A stretch of 64,000 bases of DNA. Origin: Nocardioides flavus (ex Wang et al. 2016) (GTDB taxonomy: Bacteria > Actinomycetota > Actinomycetes > Propionibacteriales > Nocardioidaceae). The notes below the pieces were generated by a model, which saw only the letters and a list, made by a program, of their open reading frames with translations, was not told the origin of the DNA and searched no databases. Where the stretch lies: NCBI RefSeq assembly GCF_014653115.1, contig NZ_BNAD01000011.1, positions 1-64,000 on the forward strand, in the 5' to 3' direction. Position numbers and translations under genes: made by a program. Below, piece after piece: positions 7,712 through 15,671 of this stretch. Every line of letters starts with the position of its first letter. Position 1 is the first letter of the stretch.

Positions 7712-8394
7712 TGGGCGCGGGACACGGGCACCGGCTGTTCTTCCACGGCCACGGCCCGATCCACCGCGCGCCCGCCCACGTCAAGGTGCTGGCGCTGCTG
7801 GGCTTCATGCTCGTGGTCGTCGCGACCCCGCGCCAGGCGTACGGAGTCTTCGCGGTCGAGGCGCTCGTGCTGCTCGCGGTGATCGTCGTCTCGCGCGTGC
7901 CGTTGCGCTACCTGCTGCCGCGCATGGTGATCGAGCTGCCGTTCGCCGTTTTCGCGGTGCTGATGCCCTTCATCTCCCACGGCCCGCGCACCGACGTGCT
8001 CGGGGTGAGCGTGTCCGAGCCCGGGCTAGTCGCCGGCATCGCCCTGCTCGTCAAGGGCAGCATCGGCGTGCTCGCTGCGCTCACGCTGGCCTCGACGACC
8101 GAGCCGCAGGACCTGCTGCGCGGGCTCCAACGGCTGCGGATGCCGGAGCTGGTCGTCCAGATCATGGGCTTCATGATCCGCTACCTCGACGTCGTGACCG
8201 CCGAGCTCGGCCGCATGATGACCGCGCTGCGCTCGCGCGGCTGCGACCCCCGCTCGCCGCGGCACTGGCCGGTGCTGGCGCGCTCGCTGGGGGCGCTGTT
8301 CATCCGGTCCTACGAGCGCGGCGAGCGCGTGCACCTGGCGATGCTCTCGCGCGGGTACGACGGGAAGCTCCCGCAGCTGGAGAAGACCTCGTGA
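7711..8394 (+). CDS. cbiQ: ECF transporter transmembrane protein CbiQ/NikQ (EcfT)
   Basis: The 227-residue T-component that couples ATP hydrolysis to movement of the metal-specific subunit. It begins with a His-rich stretch (GAGHGHRLFFHGHGPIHR), then HVKVLALLGFMLVVV, the usual EcfT first segment. MTALRSRGCDPRS (near 170) and AMLSRGYDGKLP (near the C-terminus) are the two Ala-Arg-Gly-type coupling motifs that contact the ATPase. It begins at the last base of cbiN and overlaps cbiO by 4 bases, so the four genes are one operon. The N-terminal histidines could bind metal, which is speculative. Confidence 0.93.
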   Translation: MGAGHGHRLFFHGHGPIHRAPAHVKVLALLGFMLVVVATPRQAYGVFAVEALVLLAVIVVSRVPLRYLLPRMVIELPFAVFAVLMPFISHGPRTDVLGVSVSEPGLVAGIALLVKGSIGVLAALTLASTTEPQDLLRGLQRLRMPELVVQIMGFMIRYLDVVTAELGRMMTALRSRGCDPRSPRHWPVLARSLGALFIRSYERGERVHLAMLSRGYDGKLPQLEKTS

Positions 8395-9146
8395 GCAGCC
8401 CGGTGCTCGACGTCCGCGACCTCGCCTTCGCCTACCCCGACGGCCACCAGGCGCTCTTCGGCGTCGACCTCCACGTCCACCGCGGCGAGCGGGTCGCCCT
8501 GCTCGGGCCCAACGGCGCCGGCAAGACCACGCTCGTGCTGCACCTCAACGGCATCCTCACCGCCGGCCGGGGCTCGGTCTCGGTGAGCGGCCTCCAGGTC
8601 GCCAAGGAGCACCTCCAGGAGATCCGGCGCCGCGTCGGGATCGTCTTCCAGGACCCCGACGACCAGCTGTTCCTCGGCACGGTCCGCCAGGACGTGGCCT
8701 TCGGACCCGCCAACCTGGGCCTCAAGGGCGCCGCCCTCGAGCAGCGGGTGATGGAGGCACTGGACCGGGTCGGCATGGCCGACTTCGCCGACCGGCCGCC
8801 GCACCACCTCTCGTACGGCCAGCGTCGCCGCGTCGCGGTCGCCACCGTGCTCGCGATGGAGCCCGAGGTCCTGGTGCTCGACGAGCCGTCGTCCAACCTC
8901 GACCCCGCCTCGCGGCGCGAGCTCGCCGAGATCCTGCGGGGACTCGACGTCACGGTCCTGATGGTGACCCACGACCTGCCCTACGCCCTCGAGCTCTGCC
9001 CCCGCAGCGTGGTGCTCAGCGAGGGGGGGGTGGTGGCGGACCGGCCGACCTTCGACGTGCTCACCGACGAGGCGCTGATGGCCGCGCACCGGCTGGAGCT
9101 GCCGTGGGGATTCGATCCCCGGCGCATTGATAGCCTGCCCCGGTGA
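8391..9146 (+). CDS. cbiO: ECF transporter ATP-binding protein CbiO/NikO
   Basis: The ABC ATPase of the metal importer (251 residues). The Walker A motif is GPNGAGKTT (39-47), the Q-loop FQDPDDQLF, the signature LSYGQRRR (a common variant of LSGGQ), the Walker B LVLDEPSSNLD, and the switch His TVLMVTHD. A single ATPase gene implies a homodimer, as in other CbiMNQO/NikMNQO systems. It overlaps cbiQ at its start and the DUF3618 gene at its end. Confidence 0.95.
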   Translation: MSSPVLDVRDLAFAYPDGHQALFGVDLHVHRGERVALLGPNGAGKTTLVLHLNGILTAGRGSVSVSGLQVAKEHLQEIRRRVGIVFQDPDDQLFLGTVRQDVAFGPANLGLKGAALEQRVMEALDRVGMADFADRPPHHLSYGQRRRVAVATVLAMEPEVLVLDEPSSNLDPASRRELAEILRGLDVTVLMVTHDLPYALELCPRSVVLSEGGVVADRPTFDVLTDEALMAAHRLELPWGFDPRRIDSLPR

Positions 9147-9391
9147 CCCAGGACATGAGCGCGCTCGAGCGCGAGATCGAGGAGACGCGCGAGCGGCTCG
9201 CCTCGACGATCGACCAGCTCGCCCACCGCGCCCACCCCAAGACCATCGTCGGGCGCCAGGTGACCACGGTGAAGTCCCACTTCGTCGAGCTCGACACCGG
9301 CGCCCCGCGCACCGACAACATCCTCAAGGCCGCCGGCGCGGTCCTCGGGGTCGTGGTGCTCTTCGCCGTCGTCCGCAAGGTCGCGCGCTGA
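9143..9391 (+). CDS. DUF3618-domain small membrane protein
   Basis: An 82-residue protein. The N-terminal helix (LEREIEETRERLASTIDQLA) is the DUF3618 signature of Actinobacteria, and the C-terminus has one membrane helix (ILKAAGAVLGVVVLFAVV) followed by basic residues. The GTG at 9143 overlaps the cbiO stop; an ATG four codons later is an alternative. Its function is unknown. Overlap with cbiO suggests cotranscription, but the family also occurs beside other genes, so it need not serve metal transport. Confidence 0.75.
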   Translation: MTQDMSALEREIEETRERLASTIDQLAHRAHPKTIVGRQVTTVKSHFVELDTGAPRTDNILKAAGAVLGVVVLFAVVRKVAR

Positions 9392-9396
9392 GCTCC

Positions 9397-9723
9397 GTGA
9401 CCGGGGGCAGTGCCCCGATCAAGATGCTGCATGACCGGCTCCTCGTCGAGGTCGACCAGGAGGCCGGCGAGCGGCGCTCCACCGGCGGCATCGTCATCCC
9501 CGCCACGGCGGCGATGGGCGCTCGCCGGCTCGCGTGGTCGCGCGTGATCGCGGTCGGCCCGCACGCCCGCGCCGTCGAGGTCGGCGACCGGGTGCTGTTC
9601 GACCCCGAGGACAAGGCCGAGGTCGAGGTGCACGGAGAGGTCTACGTCGTCATGCGCGAGCGTGACGTCCACGCGGTGGCCGCCGAACGCCTCGAGGGCG
9701 GCTCGACCGGGCTCTACCTCTGA
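9397..9723 (+). CDS. GroES-like co-chaperone paralogue
   Basis: A 108-residue protein with the GroES beta-barrel pattern: IKMLHDRLLVEVDQ at the start, STGGIVIP in the mobile-loop position, RVIAVGP and VEVGDRVLF in the barrel, and VMRERDVHAV at the end. It differs strongly from the main GroES, and no groEL lies nearby. Its role is therefore uncertain: it may cap a chaperonin under special conditions or have drifted to another function. The GTG at 9397 is used; an ATG at 9424 would delete the first nine residues. It follows the DUF3618 gene by five bases. Confidence 0.7.
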   Translation: MTGGSAPIKMLHDRLLVEVDQEAGERRSTGGIVIPATAAMGARRLAWSRVIAVGPHARAVEVGDRVLFDPEDKAEVEVHGEVYVVMRERDVHAVAAERLEGGSTGLYL

Positions 9724-9740
9724 GGCGCCCGGACCTCCCC

Positions 9741-11114
9741 GTGGGCTACCTCGTCAAGCAGTCGCACCGCGCACCCGCCGTCACGGCGCCGGTGCCGGTC
9801 GACGAGTCCCTGCCCCGCGCGTGCGTGATCGGTGCCGGCTCGTCGGGCATCGCGGCGGCCAAGCACCTCTGGCTCGCCGGCATCGGCTTCGACTGCTTCG
9901 AGAAGGGCAGCGACATCGGCGGCACGTGGGTGCTCGACAACTCCAACGAACAGTCGGCGTGCTACGACACCCTCGAGATCAACACCTCGTGCCCCCGCAT
10001 GGCCTACTCCGACTTCCCGATGCCGGAGGACTACCCGCCCTACGCCCGGCACGACCAGGTCGCGGCCTACTTCCAGGCCTACGTCGACCACTTCGGCTTC
10101 CGGCACACCATCACCTTCGACACGACGGTGGAGGACGTCTCGCGCACGCCCGACGGACGCTGGGACGTCCGGGTCAGCGGCCCCGGCGGTGTCGAGACCC
10201 GCACCTACGACGCGGTCCTGGTCGCCAACGGCCACCACTGGGACCCGCGCTGGCCCGAGCCGGCCTACCCCGGCACCTTCGACGGCGAGCAGATCCACTC
10301 CCACGACTACCGCTCTGCCGAGCAGCTCGCCGGGCGCGACGTGGTCGTCGTCGGTGCCGGGAACTCCGCGATGGACATCGCCGTCGAGGCTTCCTTCGCG
10401 GCCCGTACGACGACGTGGTCGGTGCGGCGCACGGAGTGGGTGCTGCGCAAGTTCTTCCTCGGCAAGCCGAGCGACCAGGGCCTGCTCCCCCCGGGGTGGG
10501 TGCCGTGGTGGGTGACCGCCACGCGGCTGCGCATCGGCGCGCTGGCCGCGGGCAGCATGACGAAGTACGGCCTGCCCGCGCCCGCCCACAAGCCGGGGCA
10601 GTCACACCCCGTGCAGTCGGAGCGGATCCGCGAGCGGCTCGCGGCCGGCGCCGTCATCGCCCGGACGGGCATCGAGCGTCTCGACGGCGACCGTGTCGTC
10701 TTCGTCGACGGCTCGAGCGCGCCGGCCGACCTCGTCGTGTGGGCCACCGGCTACCGGGTGAGCTTCCCGTTCCTCGCGCCCGACCTCGTCCCGGTCGAGG
10801 ACAACGACCTGCCGCTGTGGAAGCGCACGGTGCACCCGGACCTCCCGGGGCTCTACTTCCTCGGCCTGCTCCAGCCGCTCGGTGCCGTGATGCCGCTGGC
10901 CGAGGCCCAGGCGGCGTGGATCGCCGAGACGCTCGCCGGACGCTACGTCCCGCCGCCCGAGGCGGCGGTGCGGCGGCAGATGGCGGCCGAGCACATGCGC
11001 GGCAAGAAGCGGTTCTACGACTCCCCACGCCACACGATGGAGGTCGACTTCGACCACTACCTGTGGGACCTCGCGCGCGAGCGCAGGAAAGGACGATCCC
11101 GTGCTGCGTCGTAA
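9741..11114 (+). CDS. Flavin-containing monooxygenase
   Basis: A 457-residue FAD- and NADPH-dependent oxygenase. The FAD-binding GAGSSG is at 31-36, and the NADPH-binding GAGNSA at 205-210. The identifying FMO/BVMO motif F-x-G-x3-H-x3-Y is at 180-190 (FDGEQIHSHDY), and WATGY near residue 335 is the conserved ATG-type motif. Such enzymes oxygenate nitrogen or sulfur compounds or perform Baeyer-Villiger reactions; the substrate cannot be predicted. It overlaps the acyltransferase gene downstream by 14 bases, so the two are cotranscribed. Confidence 0.9.
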   Translation: MGYLVKQSHRAPAVTAPVPVDESLPRACVIGAGSSGIAAAKHLWLAGIGFDCFEKGSDIGGTWVLDNSNEQSACYDTLEINTSCPRMAYSDFPMPEDYPPYARHDQVAAYFQAYVDHFGFRHTITFDTTVEDVSRTPDGRWDVRVSGPGGVETRTYDAVLVANGHHWDPRWPEPAYPGTFDGEQIHSHDYRSAEQLAGRDVVVVGAGNSAMDIAVEASFAARTTTWSVRRTEWVLRKFFLGKPSDQGLLPPGWVPWWVTATRLRIGALAAGSMTKYGLPAPAHKPGQSHPVQSERIRERLAAGAVIARTGIERLDGDRVVFVDGSSAPADLVVWATGYRVSFPFLAPDLVPVEDNDLPLWKRTVHPDLPGLYFLGLLQPLGAVMPLAEAQAAWIAETLAGRYVPPPEAAVRRQMAAEHMRGKKRFYDSPRHTMEVDFDHYLWDLARERRKGRSRAAS

Positions 11115-11661
11115 GGTCGCCGGCCTGCTGCTGCGAGCCGCCCGGTGGAAGGCCGTCGGCGAGGTGCCGCAGCGCGGCGTGCTCGTCGGCGCGCCCCACA
11201 CCTCCAACTGGGACTGGGTGCTGACGATGCTCCTGGCCTGGAGGTACGGCATCTCCATCCGGCTGCTGGTCAAGCAGGAGCTCTTCGTCGGCCCGCTGGG
11301 CTGGCTCCTGCGCCGCACGGGTGCCGTCGAGCTCGACCGCAAGAACCCGGCGCGGACCATCAAGGAGCTGCTCGCCGAGGCCGAGGGCGACGACCCCTGG
11401 CTGATCGGCATCGCGGCCGAGGGCACCCGCTCGCGCGGGGAGTACTGGAAGTCCGGCTTCTACCGCATCGCGCGCCAGACGGGCCTGCCGATCACGCTCG
11501 CCTTCCTCGACGTGCCCTCGCGCACCGTCGGGTGGGGGCCGACGTTCCACCCGACCGGCGACGTCAGCGCCGACATGGACGTGCTGCGCGAGTTCTACGC
11601 CGACAAGACGGGCTTCCGGCCCGAGGGCTTCACGCCACCGAGGTTGCGCGAGGAGGGGTGA
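11101..11661 (+). CDS. 1-acyl-sn-glycerol-3-phosphate acyltransferase-like (PlsC family)
   Basis: A 186-residue membrane-associated acyltransferase that probably transfers an acyl group to lysophosphatidate or a related acceptor. HTSNWD at 33-38 is the catalytic H-x4-D motif, and EGTRSRGEYWKSGFYRIA (about 105-122) is the phosphate-binding EGTR motif. It is shorter than housekeeping PlsC, like the stand-alone family often found with oxidoreductases. The GTG start lies inside the end of the monooxygenase gene. The stop codon forms the loop of a 7-bp hairpin. Confidence 0.85.
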   Translation: MLRRKVAGLLLRAARWKAVGEVPQRGVLVGAPHTSNWDWVLTMLLAWRYGISIRLLVKQELFVGPLGWLLRRTGAVELDRKNPARTIKELLAEAEGDDPWLIGIAAEGTRSRGEYWKSGFYRIARQTGLPITLAFLDVPSRTVGWGPTFHPTGDVSADMDVLREFYADKTGFRPEGFTPPRLREEG

Positions 11662-11668
11662 CCCCTCC
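11652..11668 (+). terminator. Hairpin overlapping the stop codon of the acyltransferase
   Basis: GGAGGGG and CCCCTCC pair with TGA as the loop; that TGA is the gene's own stop codon. There is no T tract, so termination would be weak or Rho-assisted. Confidence 0.4.
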
Positions 11669-11744
11669 ATCCATCGGGGTGTGGCTCGGTGTCGCTCGGC
11701 AACCGTGAAGGCTAGGTTGAGGGTTCAACCGAAGGGAGCATGCA

Positions 11745-11891
11745 ATGGCATTTCTGCTGTGGATCCTCGCCGTCATCCTCGTGGTGTCCGGCATCGTCTC
11801 GTTGATCAGGGGCCAGATGCTCTGGGGCATCGTGCTCATCATCGTCGGGCTGCTCGTCGGCCCGGGTGGTGTCAGCCTCTTCACGAAGTAG
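11745..11891 (+). CDS. Small hydrophobic membrane protein (48 aa)
   Basis: A short gene: ATG at 11745 behind gaagggagc, stop TAG at 11889-11891. The protein has two hydrophobic helices (FLLWILAVILVVSGIVSL and LWGIVLIIVGLLVGPGG) joined by IRGQM and ends in SLFTK. The G-P-G-G near the C-terminus recurs in small actinobacterial membrane proteins of this size, from memory of the family. A short inverted repeat (GGTTGA/TCAACC, about 11715-11730) precedes it and a strong terminator follows 20 bases later, so it is an independent transcription unit. Its function is unknown. Confidence 0.7.
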   Translation: MAFLLWILAVILVVSGIVSLIRGQMLWGIVLIIVGLLVGPGGVSLFTK

Positions 11892-11911
11892 CTGCACCCA
11901 GAGGGAGACGT

Positions 11912-11943
11912 CGAGGAGCCGGTCCGTGCGGACCGGCTCCTCG
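11912..11943. terminator. Bidirectional terminator, 14-bp perfect stem
   Basis: CGAGGAGCCGGTCC at 11912-11925 pairs exactly with its reverse complement at 11930-11943 around the loop GTGC. It lies between the 48-residue plus-strand gene and the end of the minus-strand PTS operon (stop at 11983), so it can serve both. Confidence 0.8.
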
Positions 11944-11982
11944 CGTCTCGGGCCACGACCAGGCGGACCTCAGGGCGGGACC

Positions 11983-13533
11983 TCAGGCGGTCGGCGGAGG
12001 CGGGGGCGTCGGCGCGCCCCGGGGAGGTGCGATCTTCGCCGCCATGGCCGGCTGCGGCGCGGCCCCTCCAGCACCTGAACCGCCGGTCCCGGCCGCTGCA
12101 CCCGCGCGCTCGCGGTGCGGAGCCGGGTCCCAGCCGGTGTCGACCACGCGCTTCTGCCACATGATCGCAGCGCCGAGGATGGCGGCACCGACGAGGACGA
12201 TGAGCGCGATGCCGGGCGCCCCGAGCATCGCCGGGTATCCGGTCGCGATGCCGACCCAGCCGAAGTCGGTGTCGCCGAAGGTGGTGTTGGCGTCTCCGAA
12301 GTCGCCCAGCACCTGCAGCAGCAGGGCCGGCAGGAACGTGATCATCAGGCCGTTGAGGAAGCCGCCCGTCACCGCGCCGACCCGTCCGCCCGAGGCGTTG
12401 CCGTACACGCCGGCCGCGCCGCCGGTGAAGAAGTGCGGCACGAGGCCGGGGAGGATCAGCGCCAGGCCGAGCCACGGGTTGAGCCACACCGAGAGCACGG
12501 CCAGGCCGACGAGGCCTCCGGTGAAGCTCGAGAGGAAGCCGATGAGCACCGCGTTCTGGGCGTAGGGGAACACGATCGGCGCGTCGAGAGCCGGGATGGC
12601 GCCCGGGACGGCCTTGGCCGCGATGCCCTGGAACGCCGGCACGAGCTCGGCCAGGATGGTCCGCACGCCGAAGAGGATGACCGCGACCGCGACACCGAAC
12701 TGGAGTCCCTGGGTCACCGACTGCATGACGTAGTCGCCGACGCCCGTGGCGCCGCCGTCGAATGCCTCGAAGGCGGTCTCGCTCCCGCGACGGGCCAGGA
12801 AGGCCACCGCGAGCACGACGTACATGATCACCATGGACAGGGCCGTAGCGACCATGGAGTCGCGCAGGAACCGCAGCGACTCCGGGAGTCGGAGGTCCTC
12901 GGTGGAGCGGCTGTTGCGCCCGACCTTGCTGCCGACCGCGCCGGCCGCGACGTAGGCCGCGGTGCCGAAGTGACCGATCGCGATGCTGTCGTCGCCGGTG
13001 ACCCGGCGGGTCCACGGGTGCGCGAAGGCGGGCAGGGAGACCATCAGGATCCCGAGCACCAGCCCGCCGAGCCCGACCACCACGGCGGGCGCGTAGTCGG
13101 CGGAGGCGAGCACGATGGTGAGCAGGGTCGCCATGAAGAGCATGTGGTGGCCGGTGAGGAACACGTAGCGCAGCGGCGTGAACCGGGCGAGCACGAGGCT
13201 CACCGCGAAGCCGAGGATCATCAGCCACGAGACCTGGGCGCCGTACTCCGCCTGGGCGATGCCGGCGATCGCCTCGTTGGTCGGCACGACGCCCTGCGCA
13301 CCGGTCGCGCCCTGGATCATCACCCCCAGCGGGGCGAGCGAGGCGACCACGAGCGTGGCGCCGGCGCCGATCAGGAGGAAGCCCAAGGTGGCCTTGAGGG
13401 CACCTCCGACGACCTGCCCGACCGGACGGCGCAGCGCCATCAGTCCCACGGCGGTGATGATGCCGATGAGGAAGGCCGGGACGCTCAGCACCTCGTTGAC
13501 GAGGAATTGCGCCACTGTCAGAAGCCAGTCCAT
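11983..13533 (-). CDS. PTS ascorbate-type transporter subunit IIC (UlaA family)
   Basis: A 516-residue membrane channel of a sugar phosphotransferase system of the ascorbate (UlaA/SgaT) class, which has about eleven helices. LVNEVLSVPAFLIGIITAVG at the start and AFAHPWTRRVTGDDSIAIGH in the middle are family landmarks. The last 60 residues are an added Ala/Gly/Pro-rich cytoplasmic tail that ends in a proline run. It is the last gene of the PTS operon, 45 bases after the IIA-IIB gene. The substrate is probably an acidic or acyclic carbohydrate that is phosphorylated during entry; ascorbate itself is not established. Confidence 0.88.
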   Translation of the reverse strand: MDWLLTVAQFLVNEVLSVPAFLIGIITAVGLMALRRPVGQVVGGALKATLGFLLIGAGATLVVASLAPLGVMIQGATGAQGVVPTNEAIAGIAQAEYGAQVSWLMILGFAVSLVLARFTPLRYVFLTGHHMLFMATLLTIVLASADYAPAVVVGLGGLVLGILMVSLPAFAHPWTRRVTGDDSIAIGHFGTAAYVAAGAVGSKVGRNSRSTEDLRLPESLRFLRDSMVATALSMVIMYVVLAVAFLARRGSETAFEAFDGGATGVGDYVMQSVTQGLQFGVAVAVILFGVRTILAELVPAFQGIAAKAVPGAIPALDAPIVFPYAQNAVLIGFLSSFTGGLVGLAVLSVWLNPWLGLALILPGLVPHFFTGGAAGVYGNASGGRVGAVTGGFLNGLMITFLPALLLQVLGDFGDANTTFGDTDFGWVGIATGYPAMLGAPGIALIVLVGAAILGAAIMWQKRVVDTGWDPAPHRERAGAAAGTGGSGAGGAAPQPAMAAKIAPPRGAPTPPPPPTA

Positions 13534-13578
13534 GTCGATCTCTCCTTCGGCCCCCGAGCGGTCCCCGGGAGCGTGCCT

Positions 13579-14376
13579 CTAGATGTCGTACGACGCGCGG
13601 AGTGCGGCGTCGATCTCGCGCTGGCTGGTGAAGTTCTCGATCACGACGAGGGGGACGCCGACGTCCCCGAGCGCGCGGGCGATCTCGCCCGAGGTGAGGA
13701 TCAGGTCGGCGTCCTTGGCCTTGCCGCGGGCCGAGACGGTGTCGGTCGCCTCGACGCTGATCAGCCCGCCCCAGCCCCAGGTGTCGAGGACCTGCTCGAG
13801 GGTGTTCTTGAGGAACAGGCTCGTGCCGAGGCCGTTGCCGCACACGGTCAGGATGTGGTCGCGCGTACGGCCCCCGCCCTCGGGACGGGCCCGCTCCGGC
13901 TGCGACGGGGGAGCGCTGTCGCCGACCGCGTCACCGCGGAGGATGGCGTGCACCTCCTCCGCCGAGGACGCCTCGTCGAGCGAGGCCCGCAGCTCGGTGT
14001 CGGTGAGGACCGTGGCGAGCGAGGCCATCGCCTGCTGGTGGGTCGAGCTGTCGGTCGCCGCCAGTGCCACCACGAGGGTGACGGGATCGTTGGCGCGGCT
14101 CCCGAACTCGACCGGCGACGCCAGGCGCACCCACGACATGCCGGTGCGGTGCACGGCCTCGGAGGGCCGGGCGTGCGGGAACGCGAACCCCGGCGCGAGC
14201 ACGATGTAGGGGCCGTTCTTGTGCACGCTGTCGACCATCGCCTGGGTGTAGGCGGGGGCGGAGACGCCGGCCGACTCGAGCAGGCGGCCTGCCAGGCGGA
14301 TGGCGTCCTGCCAGTCCTCGGCCTCCTGGTCGAGGGCGATCGTCTCGTGGGTGAGCAGGTCACTGAGTGCCGTCAT
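13579..14376 (-). CDS. PTS IIA-IIB fusion protein (ascorbate/mannitol-type)
   Basis: A 265-residue phosphocarrier with two domains. Residues 1-150 are a PTS_IIA_2 domain whose phosphorylated His is H68 (GFAFPHARPS). A Pro/Glu/Arg linker follows at 150-172. Residues 173-265 are a IIB domain whose P-loop VCGNGLGTSLF carries the phosphorylated C179. The domain pair mirrors UlaC and UlaB joined in one chain. Its ATG overlaps the stop of the dehydrogenase gene by four bases. The IIA domain type also serves mannitol systems, so it could feed both this operon's IIB domains (inference), since the mannitol-type IICB here has no IIA of its own. Confidence 0.9.
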   Translation of the reverse strand: MTALSDLLTHETIALDQEAEDWQDAIRLAGRLLESAGVSAPAYTQAMVDSVHKNGPYIVLAPGFAFPHARPSEAVHRTGMSWVRLASPVEFGSRANDPVTLVVALAATDSSTHQQAMASLATVLTDTELRASLDEASSAEEVHAILRGDAVGDSAPPSQPERARPEGGGRTRDHILTVCGNGLGTSLFLKNTLEQVLDTWGWGGLISVEATDTVSARGKAKDADLILTSGEIARALGDVGVPLVVIENFTSQREIDAALRASYDI

Positions 14377-15671
14377 GGGTTCCTTCCGGCCGCGAACGCG
14401 CCCAGCGCGTACTCCTCGGCGGCCTGGTTCCAGATGTGGTGGTGCTCGGCGCAGATCTCCGCGAGCCGGGCGAACCGCGGGTCCTCCTGCCCGAGCGCCT
14501 CGAAGTCGGCGATGGCCGTGAGGTCCATGTCGACGTGCGGGTAGATCAGGATCTTGCCGCCGGTGAAGGTCGGCAGGTCCGACAGCGCGTCGGGCACGGC
14601 GTCGAGCCCGCCGACGTGCGTCACCATCCGCGAGGGGTTGATCGCGCCCGACGCGGACAGCTCGAGGCTCTCCTCCATGTCGCTGCGCGACCCGCCGGAG
14701 GTGCCCACGAGGTGGGTGCTCTCGTAGTGGATGTTGTAGAGGTTGAGCGAGGCGGAGAACGTCTTGTCGGTCGGGCCGGCGAAGAAGTTGAGGCAGCCGT
14801 CGTGGGCGAGGACGGCGTCGCCGGCCTCGACGAGCTGCTTGATCGCGGCGAACACCACGACGTCGTCGAAGCCGTCGGGGGAGATCGCTCGCAGCGCCTC
14901 CACGGGGTCCCTGCCGCTCGCGTCCACGATCTCGAGGCGGCAGCCCCGCCGGGCGGCCTCCTCCGCGGGGAAGAGGGTGCGCAGGCGCTCGAGCCGCTCC
15001 GCGTCGACGTCGACGGCCACCACGACGCTCGGGGTGAACGGGCCGTGGAGCGCGTAGTCCAGCGCCCCGATGCCCATCGCCCCGCCGGCGCCGAGGAGCG
15101 CGAGCCGCCCGCCCGGCTTGAGCCCCATGTGGTGCTCCCACACGAGGGGCTCGGTGTGGTAGTTGGACCGGAAGGCGCCGATGATGCACGACATCGGCTC
15201 GGCCAGCGACCCGTTGGCGTAGTAGCCGTCGTCGTACGGCAGCACGCACCCCTTCTCGACGGCGATCGCCGGGACGATGCAGTAGGTCGCGTCGCCGCCG
15301 AAGTAGGGATAGCTGTAGCCGGGGGAGTAGCCGCTGGGCAGGCCCATCGTGGGCAGGATCGCCACGCTCTGGCCGACGCTGAACCTGTCGGCGAGCTCGT
15401 CCCCGACCTCCTCGAGCACACCGGCGAACTCGTGGCCGGTGATGACGGGCTCGGAGGAGATCGTGTCGGGGACGCGCTTGTGGTCGCTGCCCAGGGACAT
15501 CGCCTTGTAGGTCGAGAGGCACATGCTGCTGCTCACGACCCGGAGCAGGAGCTCGTCCGGCCCGATCTCGGGGAGCTCGAATTCGCCCACGGCCACCTTG
15601 TGGGTCCCGTGGATGCGCGCCGCGCGGGTCAGGCGCTCCGGTGTCCGACCGCTGGTGTCACTGCTCGGCAT
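14373..15671 (-). CDS. Zinc-type dehydrogenase, sorbose-1-phosphate reductase-like
   Basis: A 432-residue medium-chain dehydrogenase, longer than the usual 340-380. The zinc-site Cys lies in SSSMCLSTYKA and GHEFAGVLEEV is the GHE motif; the nucleotide fold is GAGGAMGIGALDYAL, with D at the end of VVAVDVD favouring NAD. SDHKRVP and FFAGPTDKTFSASLNLYN resemble L-sorbose-1-phosphate reductase (SorE). In this operon it would oxidise or reduce the phosphorylated sugar alcohol or ketose delivered by the PTS. It overlaps the IICB gene (14 bases) and the IIA-IIB gene (4 bases). Confidence 0.82.
   Translation of the reverse strand: MPSSDTSGRTPERLTRAARIHGTHKVAVGEFELPEIGPDELLLRVVSSSMCLSTYKAMSLGSDHKRVPDTISSEPVITGHEFAGVLEEVGDELADRFSVGQSVAILPTMGLPSGYSPGYSYPYFGGDATYCIVPAIAVEKGCVLPYDDGYYANGSLAEPMSCIIGAFRSNYHTEPLVWEHHMGLKPGGRLALLGAGGAMGIGALDYALHGPFTPSVVVAVDVDAERLERLRTLFPAEEAARRGCRLEIVDASGRDPVEALRAISPDGFDDVVVFAAIKQLVEAGDAVLAHDGCLNFFAGPTDKTFSASLNLYNIHYESTHLVGTSGGSRSDMEESLELSASGAINPSRMVTHVGGLDAVPDALSDLPTFTGGKILIYPHVDMDLTAIADFEALGQEDPRFARLAEICAEHHHIWNQAAEEYALGAFAAGRNP

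Noticed and set aside
9397..9723. Primary GroES co-chaperonin
   Set aside because: No groEL follows and the mobile loop differs; listed as a paralogue instead.
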